Origin: Paludifilum halophilum
GTDB lineage: Bacteria > Bacillota > Bacilli > Thermoactinomycetales > DSM-45169
Reading direction: 5' to 3'
DNA: 64,000 nucleotides
Assembly: GCF_002245355.1 (NCBI RefSeq)
Contig: NZ_NOWF01000006.1
Location: forward strand, 186,001-250,000
The position numbers were made by a program, and so were the translations under genes. A model generated the notes under the pieces. It saw only the letters and a list, made by a program, of their open reading frames with translations. It did no database searches and had not been told where the DNA came from. This document shows, one piece after another, positions 17,335 to 26,406 of the stretch (position 1 is its first letter; each line of letters begins with the position of its first letter).

Positions 17335-17697
17335 TTAGCGGCCTTTCTTCTGCTTCGCCGCCAACGCGCTGAGGCGTTCTTCACTGCTTTTCATCCACTT
17401 CTTCATCATATCCTCGAAATCTCCGGGTCCGCGTCCGCGGCGGCCGCCACGGGGACGGTCATTGTTGAGAGCCTTAATGGAAAGAGAGATTTTCCCCGAA
17501 GAATCGATGGAGAGTACCTTCGCCTTGATCGTATCCCCGACAGACAATTCATCTTCCACTTTCTCGATGAATTTGCTGGAGATTTGGGAGATATGGACAA
17601 GACCCGTCTCTCCTGTTTCCAATTTGACAAATGCCCCGAAGGGTTTAATAGCGACCACTTCTCCACTGACGACGGATCCTTCCGCTAGCTGACTCAT
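17335..17697 (-). CDS. S1 RNA-binding domain protein (YugI/YabR-like)
   Basis: A 120-residue protein. One S1 domain fills residues 5-75, with the classical GxVxxIKPFGAFVKLETGETGLVHISQIS, then an Arg/Gly-rich linker (RPRGGRRGRGPG) and a charged helical tail. Relatives in Bacillus are general stress protein 13 (YugI) and YabR, which associate with ribosomes or RNA. It is divergent from pckA; about 215 bases separate the two starts. Confidence 0.85.
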   Translation of the reverse strand: MSQLAEGSVVSGEVVAIKPFGAFVKLETGETGLVHISQISSKFIEKVEDELSVGDTIKAKVLSIDSSGKISLSIKALNNDRPRGGRRGRGPGDFEDMMKKWMKSSEERLSALAAKQKKGR

Positions 17698-17912
17698 TCA
17701 AACACTCCCGAAATCATATTCATTCTGTATGAAGATACCACTTATTCAGGATGAAGTCAATGGTTAATAGGCCCAAGTTTCCCCTTTTCCATAAGTTTTA
17801 TAAGCGCAGGATTTCCAACCGGATTCCAATGTGTTATACTTTTTTCGTCAACAATGCCCCATTACGCATGTTTGTCATAAAATATGTTATCCTCTTCAGA
17901 AAGGACGGAGCG

Positions 17913-19490
17913 ATGAGTACGCAAATCGATGCCTGTCCCCTGGCGGGCCTGTCTCTCGAAGGAGCGGTTTTTTGGAATTTGTCCACTGCGCAATTGGTGG
18001 AAAAGGCGCTGGAACGGAATGAAGGGCTTCTGACTTCCACTGGTGCCTTCCGGGCTACTACAGGAACCTATACCGGTCGCTCCCCCAAGGATAAATACGT
18101 GGTGGATGAACCATCCGTACACCGGAACATCGACTGGGGAACCGTCAACCAGGCGATGGATCCGGAAGTGTTCAAGAGATTGTTTCAGCGGATGAAGGAA
18201 TACCTGCGGTACCGAGATGTTTTCGTCTTCGACGGGTTTGCCGGAGCTGATTCCGTCTACCGTATACCCATCCGGGTCATCAACGAAACCGCATGGCACA
18301 ATTTGTTCGCCAGACAGATGTTTGTCCGACCGACAGGAAAAGAGACAACACACCAATCCCCGTTTACCGTGATCAGCGCCCCGGGCTTTCAAGCCGTTCC
18401 CCGGCGTGACGGAACGCGTTCGGAGACCTTTATCGCCATCAGCCTCGAGCACCGAACCGTACTCATCGGAGGAACCCGCTATGCCGGCGAGATGAAGAAA
18501 TCGATCTTCAGCGTGATGAATTACTTACTGCCGGAACAAGGCGTCCTGCCGATGCACTGCTCCGCCAATAAAGGGGCCGACGGCGACACAGCCCTTTTTT
18601 TCGGACTGTCCGGAACCGGCAAAACCACCCTGTCCGCCGATTCCGAAAGGCGCCTGATCGGTGATGATGAGCATGGCTGGAATGAAAGCGGTATCTTTAA
18701 CATCGAAGGGGGTTGCTACGCGAAGTGTATCGGCCTTTCCCGGGAGAAGGAACCCCAGATCTGGAATGCCATCCGTTTTGGATCCGTTCTGGAAAATGTG
18801 GCATTGGATGAGGAACGCCGCCCGGATTTCAATGATCGCTCCCTTACGGAAAACACCCGGGCCGCTTACCCGGTCGATTATATCGATGGAGCGGAAATCC
18901 CCGGTGTCGGAGGCCACCCTCGGGTCATTCTCTTTCTGACAGCGGATGCATTCGGCGTTCTTCCTCCTATCGCCGAGCTGACCCCGGAACAAGCCATGTA
19001 CCACTTCCTCTCCGGTTATACCAGCAAGTTGGCGGGAACCGAACGGGGCGTCACTCAACCGGAGGCCACCTTTTCCACTTGTTTCGGAGCCCCTTTTCTC
19101 CCCCGCCGCCCTCGTGTCTATGCGGAGATGCTCGGGGAGAAAATTAACCGCCACAAGGTAAAAGTCTATTTGGTAAACACCGGCTGGTCGGGGGGGCCTT
19201 ACGGTCAAGGGCACCGAATCCAACTGTCCTACACCCGGTCCATGATCCGCGCCGCCCTGCGGGGAGATCTGGACAAAGACCGGTTTACAATCGATCCCGT
19301 CTTCAGGATCGCGGTCCCGGAACACTGTCCCGACGTTCCCGACCGAATGCTGATGCCCCGTAACACCTGGGCCGACCCTGCCGCTTATGACGCCAAGGCC
19401 AAAGAGCTGACAAAACGGTTCCACGAGAACTTCCGCCAATTCGACGATGTCAACGAAACCATCCGTCAGGCGGGACCCCGAACGGAATAA
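17913..19490 (+). CDS. pckA: Phosphoenolpyruvate carboxykinase (ATP)
   Basis: A 525-residue gluconeogenic enzyme making PEP from oxaloacetate with ATP. Motifs: [15 protein letters not shown] (substrate site), the PCK P-loop [11 protein letters not shown], the preceding HCSANKG and the metal-binding IGDDEHGW with [13 protein letters not shown]. The start is ATG 17913, with AAGGA seven bases upstream, giving normal family length; the longer frame to 17751 crosses the promoter region. A TATACT at 17835-17840 is a possible -10. Ends at a strong terminator. Confidence 0.97.
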   Translation: MSTQIDACPLAGLSLEGAVFWNLSTAQLVEKALERNEGLLTSTGAFRATTGTYTGRSPKDKYVVDEPSVHRNIDWGTVNQAMDPEVFKRLFQRMKEYLRYRDVFVFDGFAGADSVYRIPIRVINETAWHNLFARQMFVRPTGKETTHQSPFTVISAPGFQAVPRRDGTRSETFIAISLEHRTVLIGGTRYAGEMKKSIFSVMNYLLPEQGVLPMHCSANKGADGDTALFFGLSGTGKTTLSADSERRLIGDDEHGWNESGIFNIEGGCYAKCIGLSREKEPQIWNAIRFGSVLENVALDEERRPDFNDRSLTENTRAAYPVDYIDGAEIPGVGGHPRVILFLTADAFGVLPPIAELTPEQAMYHFLSGYTSKLAGTERGVTQPEATFSTCFGAPFLPRRPRVYAEMLGEKINRHKVKVYLVNTGWSGGPYGQGHRIQLSYTRSMIRAALRGDLDKDRFTIDPVFRIAVPEHCPDVPDRMLMPRNTWADPAAYDAKAKELTKRFHENFRQFDDVNETIRQAGPRTE

Positions 19491-19520
19491 AAACGATGAA
19501 TCAGGAAAAGGATTCAAATA

Positions 19521-19556
19521 AAGCTACCATATGGGTACATGGTAGCTTCTTTTTTT
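19521..19556 (+). terminator. pckA terminator
   Basis: AGCTACCAT pairs with ATGGTAGCT, followed by TCTTTTTTT. Confidence 0.9.
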
Positions 19557-19736
19557 ATGATGCCGAAATGGATCGGGGTCATCGGATAAAAGCGTTTGTC
19601 CATCATGAGGGACTCCCGCTGGAAACTGAACGTTACAAAACGATTCCTTGAAAAAAACATATGCAATTGCTATCATCAGCAAAGCGATTCATTTGTCTTT
19701 TTCATTTCTCAAAGGATCATGGAAGGAATATCCCAA

Positions 19737-20408
19737 ATGAAACGACCCGTTATCATTGGAGTGGCCGGAGGGAGCGGCTCCGGAAAAACCACTGTCGCCC
19801 GCAACATCTGTGAGCGGTTTTCTGACTCTGTGGCATTGATTGAGCAGGATGCCTACTATAAAGATCAATCCCATCTGCCGATGGAAGAAAGAATTAAAAC
19901 CAATTACGATCATCCCCTCGCCTTCGACCATGAGCTTTTAATCAGCCACATCGAGGAGTTGATCCGCGGACGGCCCATCCAAAAGCCCGTCTATGATTAC
20001 ACCCGCCACACCCGTTCCCCTGAAAAGGTGACTGTCCATCCCAAGGATGTGATTATCCTGGAGGGAATCCTGCTGTTGGAAGAAGAACGCCTCCGCGAGT
20101 TGATGGATATCAAAGCCTTCGTCGACACCGACGCCGATGTTCGGATTCTGCGTCGTCTGGAACGGGATGTAAAGAGTCGGGGGCGCAGTTTGGATTCGGT
20201 GATCCAGCAATATCTCACTGTCGTCCGCCCCATGCATCTTCAGTTCATCGAGCCGAGTAAACGATATGCCGACTTGATCATCCCTGAAGGCGGTTATAAC
20301 CAAGTGGCGGTCAACCTGCTGATCAATCAGATTCAGACGATCGTATCCAAAGAACAGACGGGTTCCCACAACGCTCCCGCTCAATCCGGTGATGGCAACC
20401 CGCTCTGA
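19737..20408 (+). CDS. udk: Uridine kinase
   Basis: A 223-residue cytosolic kinase that phosphorylates uridine and cytidine in pyrimidine salvage. The P-loop [12 protein letters not shown] is at the N-terminus, [20 protein letters not shown] and [10 protein letters not shown] form the nucleoside site, and [15 protein letters not shown] is the lid. About 12 residues longer than the Bacillus enzyme, through a variable C-terminal tail. ATG 19737 follows GGAAGGA by nine bases; an upstream ATG at 19719 is too close to its AAAGGA. Confidence 0.95.
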   Translation: MKRPVIIGVAGGSGSGKTTVARNICERFSDSVALIEQDAYYKDQSHLPMEERIKTNYDHPLAFDHELLISHIEELIRGRPIQKPVYDYTRHTRSPEKVTVHPKDVIILEGILLLEEERLRELMDIKAFVDTDADVRILRRLERDVKSRGRSLDSVIQQYLTVVRPMHLQFIEPSKRYADLIIPEGGYNQVAVNLLINQIQTIVSKEQTGSHNAPAQSGDGNPL

Positions 20409-20435
20409 AGAGATCGTCCACCGTTTTTTCAAAGA

Positions 20436-20466
20436 AAGACCGAGGGATCAATCCCTCGGTCTTTTG
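20436..20466. terminator. Bidirectional terminator between udk and panE
   Basis: AAGACCGAGGGA pairs with TCCCTCGGTCTT across a four-base loop. Confidence 0.85.
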
Positions 20467-20472
20467 TGATGA

Positions 20473-21408
20473 TCACTTGCTTTGAAGCCGGGATTCATAG
20501 GTTTTCAGAAAACTGAACACGGTCTTCAGCAGAGGCAGGTCGACTCCCTCAGGAGCCATGCGGATCAATGCACCGTGCAGATGATCCGCCTCCACCGGCA
20601 TGTTCTTTTCGATATCCCGAAGCATGGAGGATTTCATCGTCGGTTCCAAATGGCGGATCGTACTGTAGGTTTGATCCGCCGTCCCCTCGTGTAAAGACGG
20701 CTCTTTCCCTCGGGCGACGCGGACAATCTCTTCCAACAGCCGCCGCGTGATTTCCGTTCCGTATCCGCTTTGCAAAACAGGACCGATCGAGCTGTTCATC
20801 AGAGAAGTGATCCCGCTGAAGGTGGAGATGAAGATGTATTTGTTCCACATCTCGCGGAGAATATCATTACTGGCCCGAGCCTGGATGCGCGCTCCCCGGA
20901 ACAACTCCTCCAGGCGGCGGATCCGGTCCGTTTCACGCCGGTCCAATTCGCCGAACACAAGATCGTGCCGGCGGCTGTACTGCTCGACCTCGCCCTGTTC
21001 AGTCAGGGTCGTTTCGATGAAACACAGCCCTCCCAGTACCCGGTCCGGGGAAAACTCCCGTTTCAGACGATCCAGATGGACAATCCCGTTCAAAAGAGGC
21101 AGGATCCACGTCTGATCACTCACATAAGGACGAATCGTCGGTAACGCCTGTTCCAGATGATAGGCTTTCACCGACAGCAAAACGATATCGAAAGGACCCG
21201 CTTTTTCTCCTGCTGTAATCGCGCGGACGGGAGACCGGTAATCCCCGTGGATGCTTCTGATGACCAATCCTTGTTCAACCAATTGTTTCTTGCGGCGGGG
21301 TCTGACCAGAAAAGTGACGTCACATCCCTTTTCCAGCAACCGCCCCCCGAAGTATCCGCCGACAGCTCCGGCACCCAATACGAGAATCCGCTGTTGTTGT
21401 CGATTCAT
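20473..21408 (-). CDS. panE: 2-dehydropantoate 2-reductase (ketopantoate reductase)
   Basis: About 311 residues. An N-terminal Rossmann motif, VLGAGAVGGYFGGRL, binds NADPH; VLLSVKAYHLEQAL and LLNGIVHLDRL follow; the catalytic Lys is in REMWNKYIFISTFSG and the C-terminal PVEADHLHG block is typical. It reduces ketopantoate to pantoate for CoA synthesis. Its ATG overlaps the stop of the upstream zinc-ribbon gene in an ATGA junction, implying translational coupling. Confidence 0.92.
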   Translation of the reverse strand: MNRQQQRILVLGAGAVGGYFGGRLLEKGCDVTFLVRPRRKKQLVEQGLVIRSIHGDYRSPVRAITAGEKAGPFDIVLLSVKAYHLEQALPTIRPYVSDQTWILPLLNGIVHLDRLKREFSPDRVLGGLCFIETTLTEQGEVEQYSRRHDLVFGELDRRETDRIRRLEELFRGARIQARASNDILREMWNKYIFISTFSGITSLMNSSIGPVLQSGYGTEITRRLLEEIVRVARGKEPSLHEGTADQTYSTIRHLEPTMKSSMLRDIEKNMPVEADHLHGALIRMAPEGVDLPLLKTVFSFLKTYESRLQSK

Positions 21409-21821
21409 TTCGTATTCGCCTTTTGGTATCGTTTCAACCGGTCGCTCATAATCTGCAATCGGTTTTTCAACGCTCGTTCCCATTCTTCATCATGGATCTG
21501 CTTGGCGACTCCCATCAAATCGAGTGCCATGTCAATCTGTTCCCGCAGAACCGTTTCGGGTTGTCCCTGTTGAAAGCTGGTGCAGGTTTCTTTCCACTCT
21601 TCGATCATTTCCTCGTCGACCTCGTCTCTCAGATTCACTTCCCGGGCACCATCTTCCCGGGCATACTCCAACAGCAGATCGAATTCATCCTGAACGGCCT
21701 GGTGCACTTCCACCCGATGGCAGACCGGGCAGTAAAGAAGCGGAACATTGTGAACCAATGTCGATCCTTGTCGCAACGTTCCCACCGCCCCCACCATCGT
21801 GGCTCCGCAGCAAAAACCCAT
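21405..21821 (-). CDS. Zinc-ribbon protein (YgiT-type N-terminus)
   Basis: About 138 residues from ATG 21821; the frame is open to a TTG at 21845. FCCGA near the start and LLYCPVCHRVEVH around residue 32 form a C-x-x-C pair set like YgiT zinc fingers. The remainder is acidic and helical. It is coupled to panE by a four-base overlap, but the functional link is unclear. Not the YgiT antitoxin itself: no HTH and no toxin partner. Confidence 0.65.
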   Translation of the reverse strand: MGFCCGATMVGAVGTLRQGSTLVHNVPLLYCPVCHRVEVHQAVQDEFDLLLEYAREDGAREVNLRDEVDEEMIEEWKETCTSFQQGQPETVLREQIDMALDLMGVAKQIHDEEWERALKNRLQIMSDRLKRYQKANTK

Positions 21822-21969
21822 GGTCTCCCGCACCTCCCTGTTCAAATCGGTAACCCAAGAGGTCGAAAAAGATTGAATCCTGATAAGAGCTCAACTTATT
21901 CAATATTGTACCACATCCCCCCAGAGAGAAAATACTCCTTCGATAAAACCCATCAAAAACCGTCCATAC

Positions 21970-21992
21970 AAAAAGCCGGCATCAAAGCCGGC
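21970..21992 (-). terminator. Terminator of the gcvH operon
   Basis: GCCGGC pairs with GCCGGC across ATCAAA, with AAAAA on the left, giving T's on the minus strand. Confidence 0.75.
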
Positions 21993-22024
21993 CGTTGATT
22001 TCAAGGCTATGGATCTGACGGGGA

Positions 22025-22411
22025 TCAGTCTTCGGATACCATCGCCTGATATTTGTCCGCATCCATCAGTTTTTCCAGATCGGAGGGTTGACTCATTTCG
22101 ACAACGATCATCCATCCGCTGTCGTAGGGAGCTTCGTTGACATTTTCCGGAGAATCCTCCAGATCTTCATTCACTTCCACGACTTTACCGCTTACCGGAG
22201 CATAGAGCTCGGATACGGTTTTGACGGATTCGACACTGCCGAAGGGGGAGTCGACTTCCAGTTCATCTCCTTCTTCCGGCAGTTCCACGAAGACGATGTC
22301 ACCCAGTTCGTCCTGGGCGAAATCGGTGATCCCGATTCGCACTTTGTTGTCGCCTTCTTCTTTGACCCACTCGTGTTCATCACTGTAGCGCAGCTCTTTG
22401 GGCAGGTTCAT
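22025..22411 (-). CDS. gcvH: Glycine cleavage system H protein
   Basis: A 128-residue lipoyl carrier of the glycine cleavage system. The lipoylation site Lys64 lies in [17 protein letters not shown], and YSDEHEWVK at the N-terminus is conserved. ATG 22411 has GGAGGG six bases upstream. No P, T or L genes are adjacent; it is the second gene after a thioredoxin-like protein. In Bacilli GcvH is also the starting acceptor for octanoyl transfer in lipoate synthesis, which would serve the nearby PDH E2. Confidence 0.95.
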   Translation of the reverse strand: MNLPKELRYSDEHEWVKEEGDNKVRIGITDFAQDELGDIVFVELPEEGDELEVDSPFGSVESVKTVSELYAPVSGKVVEVNEDLEDSPENVNEAPYDSGWMIVVEMSQPSDLEKLMDADKYQAMVSED

Positions 22412-22430
22412 GCGAATCCCTCCGCTTGAT

Positions 22431-22877
22431 TTATTCACCCAACACTCGATGCAGGGGTTTTTCCATCATCTTAAGCGCTTTTTCACCGGCGGAACGGTGG
22501 CGTAATTGCCCTTCGGCGTCAAACAGATAATAGGCCGGGACAAATTCGTTCTCAAAGGCGTCAACGATGCTGTGTTGATTGTCGATCGCCTGAGGATGCG
22601 TCATCTCGTATTTTTCGATGGTTTCCTTGACAGGCCCGATTTCAGTGTCTTTTTCGGAACGGGGCATATGGATTCCCACCACTTGAAGATCCTTGTCTTT
22701 GTACTCGTCGCGGATCTTCAATACATCCGGCATACTTTTTTTGCAAAGTCCACAACTGACGGACCAGAAATGGATCAGGACCGGTTTGCCGAGCAATTGC
22801 TCCTTATCCACCTCACCGTTGACCCATTCCGTCGCACCTTTCAGCTCCGGCATCTCTGTGCGCAAACGCAAAGCCAT
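22431..22877 (-). CDS. TlpA/ResA-like thioredoxin-fold protein
   Basis: A 148-residue cytosolic protein; no signal peptide or membrane anchor. The active-site pair Cys42-Cys45 lies in [12 protein letters not shown], after LIHFW, with the cis-Pro region FVPAYYLFD near the end. A thiol-disulfide or peroxiredoxin-type reductant role is likely. ATG 22877 has GGAGGG eight bases upstream. It lies 19 bases before gcvH, in one transcript. Confidence 0.85.
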   Translation of the reverse strand: MALRLRTEMPELKGATEWVNGEVDKEQLLGKPVLIHFWSVSCGLCKKSMPDVLKIRDEYKDKDLQVVGIHMPRSEKDTEIGPVKETIEKYEMTHPQAIDNQHSIVDAFENEFVPAYYLFDAEGQLRHRSAGEKALKMMEKPLHRVLGE

Positions 22878-22926
22878 CGCTTCTTCCCTCCTTGTCACTT
22901 AAAACCACGCTTTTATTCGGCTCCGG

Positions 22927-22962
22927 TGAAAAAGGACCTAACCTCGGAGTTAGGCCCTTTCC
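22927..22962 (-). terminator. Peroxiredoxin terminator
   Basis: AAAGG-CCTAAC pairs with GTTAGG-CCTTT, with A's on the left. Confidence 0.8.
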
Positions 22963-22973
22963 GTTCCAAATGC

Positions 22974-23519
22974 TTATACTTCCAGGGTTTTTTGGCCCGG
23001 TTTCCAGTCGGAAGGGCAGAGTCCCCCGGTTTGCAGGGCTTGCAGTACGCGAAGGGTTTCGTCGACACTGCGTCCGATGTTGTTGTCGCTGACAACTTGA
23101 TAACGCAGAATTCCTTCCGGATCGATGATGAACAATCCGCGCAAGGCTACCCCTTCTTCTTCGATCAGGACGCCGTAATCCCGGGAAACTTTATGAGTGA
23201 TGTCCGAAGCCAGGGGATATTTGACATCGCCCAGTCCGTTCTCATCCCGCGGAGTCTTGATCCAGGCCCGGTGGGAGTGAACACTGTCGGTGCTGACACC
23301 GATGATCTCGCAATCCAGATCTTCAAACTCTTCGTAACGATCACTAAGGGCGGTGATTTCCGTCGGGCATACGAAGGTGAAATCCAACGGATAGAAGAAC
23401 AGAATCAGCCATTGCCCCTCGTAGTCGGAGAGTTTTACTTTTTCCTCAAGGGTTTCGAGATCCTTCGTGCTGAGCATTTCAAAATCCGGTGCCGGCAACC
23501 CTACCATACGATCGGCCAT
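22974..23519 (-). CDS. 2-Cys peroxiredoxin (AhpC/Prx1 type)
   Basis: A 181-residue thiol peroxidase. Peroxidatic Cys51 lies in [13 protein letters not shown] and the resolving Cys168 in [11 protein letters not shown], so it is a typical 2-Cys enzyme. It reduces hydrogen peroxide and organic peroxides with thioredoxin or AhpF-like donors; no AhpF is nearby, but a thioredoxin-like gene is next downstream, beyond a terminator. The ribosome binding site is strong (AAGGAGGAAGG). It is preceded by a leader of about 260 bases with stable hairpins. Confidence 0.92.
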   Translation of the reverse strand: MADRMVGLPAPDFEMLSTKDLETLEEKVKLSDYEGQWLILFFYPLDFTFVCPTEITALSDRYEEFEDLDCEIIGVSTDSVHSHRAWIKTPRDENGLGDVKYPLASDITHKVSRDYGVLIEEEGVALRGLFIIDPEGILRYQVVSDNNIGRSVDETLRVLQALQTGGLCPSDWKPGQKTLEV

Positions 23520-23780
23520 AATATCCTTCCTCCTTGAAATAGTACGGGCTCAGTACCCTTTTTTTTAATTTTCCCAGGCTTATCGGGAAATAAACACCTT
23601 TTAACCGCAAGCAAATCCCGCGCCATCCCCCACGACTGATTCCGGGAACCCGCCGGCCGGGAGTATGACGATTCAGGGGAAGGTTACATTCCCCGCTGCC
23701 TGAGAGAGATTATGCCCGGGGATTCCTTTGCCGGAAATCCGGGCAAAAGAATCCGAATGAGGGCGGAATAGGCATCCACC
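23520..23780 (-). ncRNA. Long structured 5' leader of the peroxiredoxin gene
   Basis: A minus-strand transcript from the promoter at 23787-23814 would carry about 260 untranslated bases. Two clear hairpins: GGATTC 23720-23725 with GAATCC 23749-23754, extended by TTTGCC/GGCAAA, and GGGGAA 23676-23681 with TTCCCC 23689-23694. GC-rich blocks follow, then an AT-rich segment before the ribosome binding site. I could not match it to glycine, TPP, cobalamin, SAM, c-di-AMP, Mn or T-box consensus features. It may be an unclassified regulatory RNA. Confidence 0.45.
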
Positions 23781-23786
23781 ATACCT

Positions 23787-23814
23787 AAAATATCATAAAC
23801 AATGCGGAAGTCAA
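23787..23814 (-). promoter_or_regulatory. SigA-type promoter for the peroxiredoxin leader
   Basis: TTGACT (-35, 23814-23809), a 16-base spacer and TATTTT (-10, 23792-23787), read on the minus strand. Confidence 0.6.
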
Positions 23815-24000
23815 TAGATGATATAACTTTATATTTTTTACTAGGTGGGAATTGTTATTAATTGAGAGGAGCAACGAAGAGACCACATGAAGGAGGAGGA
23901 ATTTAAGAAAGTTTGTCAAAAGATTAATACTGAATCCATCATTTTTTCATAAAAAACAGGTACTTTTTAACTGATGATTTTATGGGAGGGGAAATCCGAC

Positions 24001-25605
24001 ATGGATAAGAAGAGACGGTGGATCCGAACCGGATGGGGAACTTTACTCTGCGCCTGGCTGGCGATGACACCAGCTATGACTGCAGAAGCCGTTCCTTCGG
24101 AAAAACCCCGGCCGGTTCCGGTTCAGCTCTTAAGCATCAATGATTTGCACGGGCAACTGAATGTTACCCGCTCGGTTAACGGAAAACCCGCCGGGCGTGC
24201 CGATTACTTGGCCACCTATCTTCGTCAGCGGGAATCAAAAAACAAAAACACGATCAAAGTTCATGCGGGAGACGTTGTCGGAGCCAGCGCGCCGGTTTCC
24301 GCTCTCCTACAGGATGAGCCCACGATCGAGATATTGAATCAGTTGAACTTCGACCTGGGAACCGTGGGAAACCATGCATTCGACGAAGGTGTCGACGAAA
24401 TGATGCGGTTGATTGACGGTGGCACCCATGAAAAAACCGGGCGGTTCAAAGGGGCCGATTTCCCTTACACGGCGGCCAATCTCCTGGATAAAGACACCGG
24501 GGAACCCATCCTCCCTCCTCATATCATCAAGAGGGTGAAAGGAATTCCCATCGGATTTATCGGTATCGTCACCAAAGAAACGCCGAAAATCGTCACCCCG
24601 GAGGGGGTCAAAGGGGTGCAGTTCACAGATGAAGCCCAAGCAATCAATCAACAGGTGAACGCTCTGAAGAAAAAAGGCGTCCATGCGATTGTCGTTGTCG
24701 CTCATGAAGGCGGATTTCAGGATTCATCAACCGGTGAAATGGAAGGTCCCATCATCGATATCGCCAAGAAGGTGGATGATGAAGTGGACGTGATCCTGTC
24801 CGGCCACACCCACTCCTTCCTTAACGGAACCGTTGACGGTAAATGGGTGGTCCAAGCCTACAGCTCCGGAACGGCCTTCGCCGATGTCGATCTGCTCTTG
24901 GACCGTCGCAGCCGGGATATGACTGTCAAACAGTCGGAGATCGTCACCACGTTTCATGAAGGAATTCAGTCGGACCCCCAAGTGAGAGAAATCATTCAAC
25001 ACTATGAAAAGAAAGTGGAACCGATCATTGAGCAGGAAGTGGGACAGGCGGCGGAAAATATCACAGAAACTTCAAACGAAGCCGGCGAATCCGCACTCGG
25101 AAACCTGATCGCAGATGCTCAGCGCTGGAAAATGGATACGGATTTCGCCTTTATGAACCCCGGCGGCATCCGGGACCAAATCGATGCCGGCACGGTGACC
25201 TGGGGTGATCTTTATAACGTTCAGCCCTTCAGCAATGATCTGGTCACGATGCATTTAACCGGGGAACAGATCGAAAAACTGCTCAATCAGCAGTGGGAAC
25301 TGGATCGTCCTCGAATCCTGCAAGTTTCAGGACTCACTTACCGGTGGGACCCCGACCGCCCTGTGGGGGACCGTATCGTCGCCATCAAAAAAGATGACGG
25401 GACCCCGATCGATCCGGGTACATCCTACACTGTCACCGTAAACAGCTTTCTCGCATCCGGCGGAGACGGATTCACCGTCTTCACCGAAGGTGCGGACAAA
25501 GTGGTCGGTCCAGTGGATCTCGACGCCTTGGTGGATTATATCGAACAACTGGACCAACCCTTCACGGCGCAAATCGAAGGCCGAATCCAACAGGAGGCTC
25601 ATTGA
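24001..25605 (+). CDS. Secreted 5'-nucleotidase / 2',3'-cyclic phosphodiesterase family enzyme
   Basis: A 534-residue protein with an N-terminal signal peptide (basic start, hydrophobic core, AEA cleavage region near residue 29). Metallophosphatase domain: LLSINDLHGQL, VHAGDVVGAS, TVGNHAFDEG, VVVAHEG and LSGHTHSFLNG supply the two-metal site. The C-terminal 5'-nucleotidase domain has SALGNLIADAQ, FMNPGGIRDQI and ASGGDGF. It lacks an LPxTG or S-layer anchor, so is likely released or wall-associated. ATG 24001 follows GGGAGGGG. Role: extracellular nucleotide salvage. Confidence 0.92.
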   Translation: MDKKRRWIRTGWGTLLCAWLAMTPAMTAEAVPSEKPRPVPVQLLSINDLHGQLNVTRSVNGKPAGRADYLATYLRQRESKNKNTIKVHAGDVVGASAPVSALLQDEPTIEILNQLNFDLGTVGNHAFDEGVDEMMRLIDGGTHEKTGRFKGADFPYTAANLLDKDTGEPILPPHIIKRVKGIPIGFIGIVTKETPKIVTPEGVKGVQFTDEAQAINQQVNALKKKGVHAIVVVAHEGGFQDSSTGEMEGPIIDIAKKVDDEVDVILSGHTHSFLNGTVDGKWVVQAYSSGTAFADVDLLLDRRSRDMTVKQSEIVTTFHEGIQSDPQVREIIQHYEKKVEPIIEQEVGQAAENITETSNEAGESALGNLIADAQRWKMDTDFAFMNPGGIRDQIDAGTVTWGDLYNVQPFSNDLVTMHLTGEQIEKLLNQQWELDRPRILQVSGLTYRWDPDRPVGDRIVAIKKDDGTPIDPGTSYTVTVNSFLASGGDGFTVFTEGADKVVGPVDLDALVDYIEQLDQPFTAQIEGRIQQEAH

Positions 25606-25640
25606 TCACCTGAACCGTTACTAGTGGATATGCCGGCCAT

Positions 25641-25675
25641 GCAAAACCCCTGCTCTTAGCGAGCAGGGGTTTTTG
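25641..25675. terminator. Strong bidirectional terminator
   Basis: AAACCCCTGCTC pairs with GAGCAGGGGTTT, followed by TT on the plus strand; shared by converging genes. Confidence 0.9.
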
Positions 25676-25683
25676 CCGGGAGT

Positions 25684-26226
25684 TCATTTTGCAGTTAACC
25701 GTTCACCATCCTGAGTCTCTACGATAAATTTCTTGCCGTCCAAAGCGCCCTTATCCACCTTGATATAGCGACGGGGAGCCTTTCCCTCACTACCGTCCTC
25801 ATCGAGCTTGACGACAACCTTGACCACATCGTCATCCAGGACCTGCAGGGCTTTCGGAACCAATTTCTTTCCGTAGTGCTTTTTGTCACTAATTTGGACC
25901 AACAAGACATCATTTTGATCCCAGTCGAAGGAATCACTGATGTTTCCGGGGTGTTTTTCCTTGGTATAAACCCAGAACCCTCCCTTCGGCTGACGATCGG
26001 GTGCTCCCATAATCCAGTTGATCGGCTGAAATTCAATCTCTTCAAACGTCTCGTTCGCGGCCTGTGCCCCTTCAATTTCCTCGTTCTCCTCTTTTTTCTC
26101 TTCCGCTTTCGCTTCCTCCCCTTTTTTCTCTTCATCTTTTCCTTCATCGCTCATCAGGGCAGCGCAACCGGTTAATAAAAAAATCATGAATCCTGCACTG
26201 AGGAAGCCAATCCATTTTCTTGCCAT
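25684..26226 (-). CDS. Lipoprotein with Glu/Lys-rich linker
   Basis: A 180-residue protein. The signal peptide ends in lipobox LLTGC at about residues 17-21; a highly charged linker (residues 26-55) precedes a compact beta-rich domain with PDRQPKGGFWVY and FDWDQNDVLLVQISDK. ATG 26226 has GGAGGG five bases upstream. No family recognised; exported by its lipobox. Confidence 0.8.
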   Translation of the reverse strand: MARKWIGFLSAGFMIFLLTGCAALMSDEGKDEEKKGEEAKAEEKKEENEEIEGAQAANETFEEIEFQPINWIMGAPDRQPKGGFWVYTKEKHPGNISDSFDWDQNDVLLVQISDKKHYGKKLVPKALQVLDDDVVKVVVKLDEDGSEGKAPRRYIKVDKGALDGKKFIVETQDGERLTAK

Positions 26227-26361
26227 TGGAACCCTCCGGATTGATAAGAAATTCAATCTTTTCTTAAAGTAAATGTTCCCCCCAACCGTGTCAAGCAAAG
26301 TTTGCAATCTGATCGCCCCCCTGACATACCTGGGAGAACGGATTGCACACCCCATCCGATA

Positions 26362-26398
26362 AAAAACGGGCCGCCCCCCGCACAAGGGTCGACCCGCT
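26362..26398 (-). terminator. Probable nhaC terminator
   Basis: A GC-rich imperfect stem (CGGGTCGACCC against GG-GCG-CCCG) followed by TTTTTT on the minus strand. Confidence 0.5.
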
Positions 26399-26406
26399 GT
26401 GGTTTT

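Noticed and set aside
21405-21821. MqsR/YgiT-type toxin-antitoxin locus
   Set aside because: The zinc ribbon resembles YgiT, but there is no HTH domain and no toxin gene beside it; the neighbour is panE.
23585-23780. Glycine, TPP or c-di-AMP riboswitch
   Set aside because: A CTCTCTCAGGCA segment is suggestive of a glycine aptamer, but the matching purine-rich core is missing, and TPP and ydaO landmarks are absent; kept as an unclassified leader.
23887-23952. 21-codon frame (starts MKEEEFKK) upstream of the 5'-nucleotidase
   Set aside because: The nearest GGAG is about 16 bases away and nothing suggests a leader peptide; not enough support.
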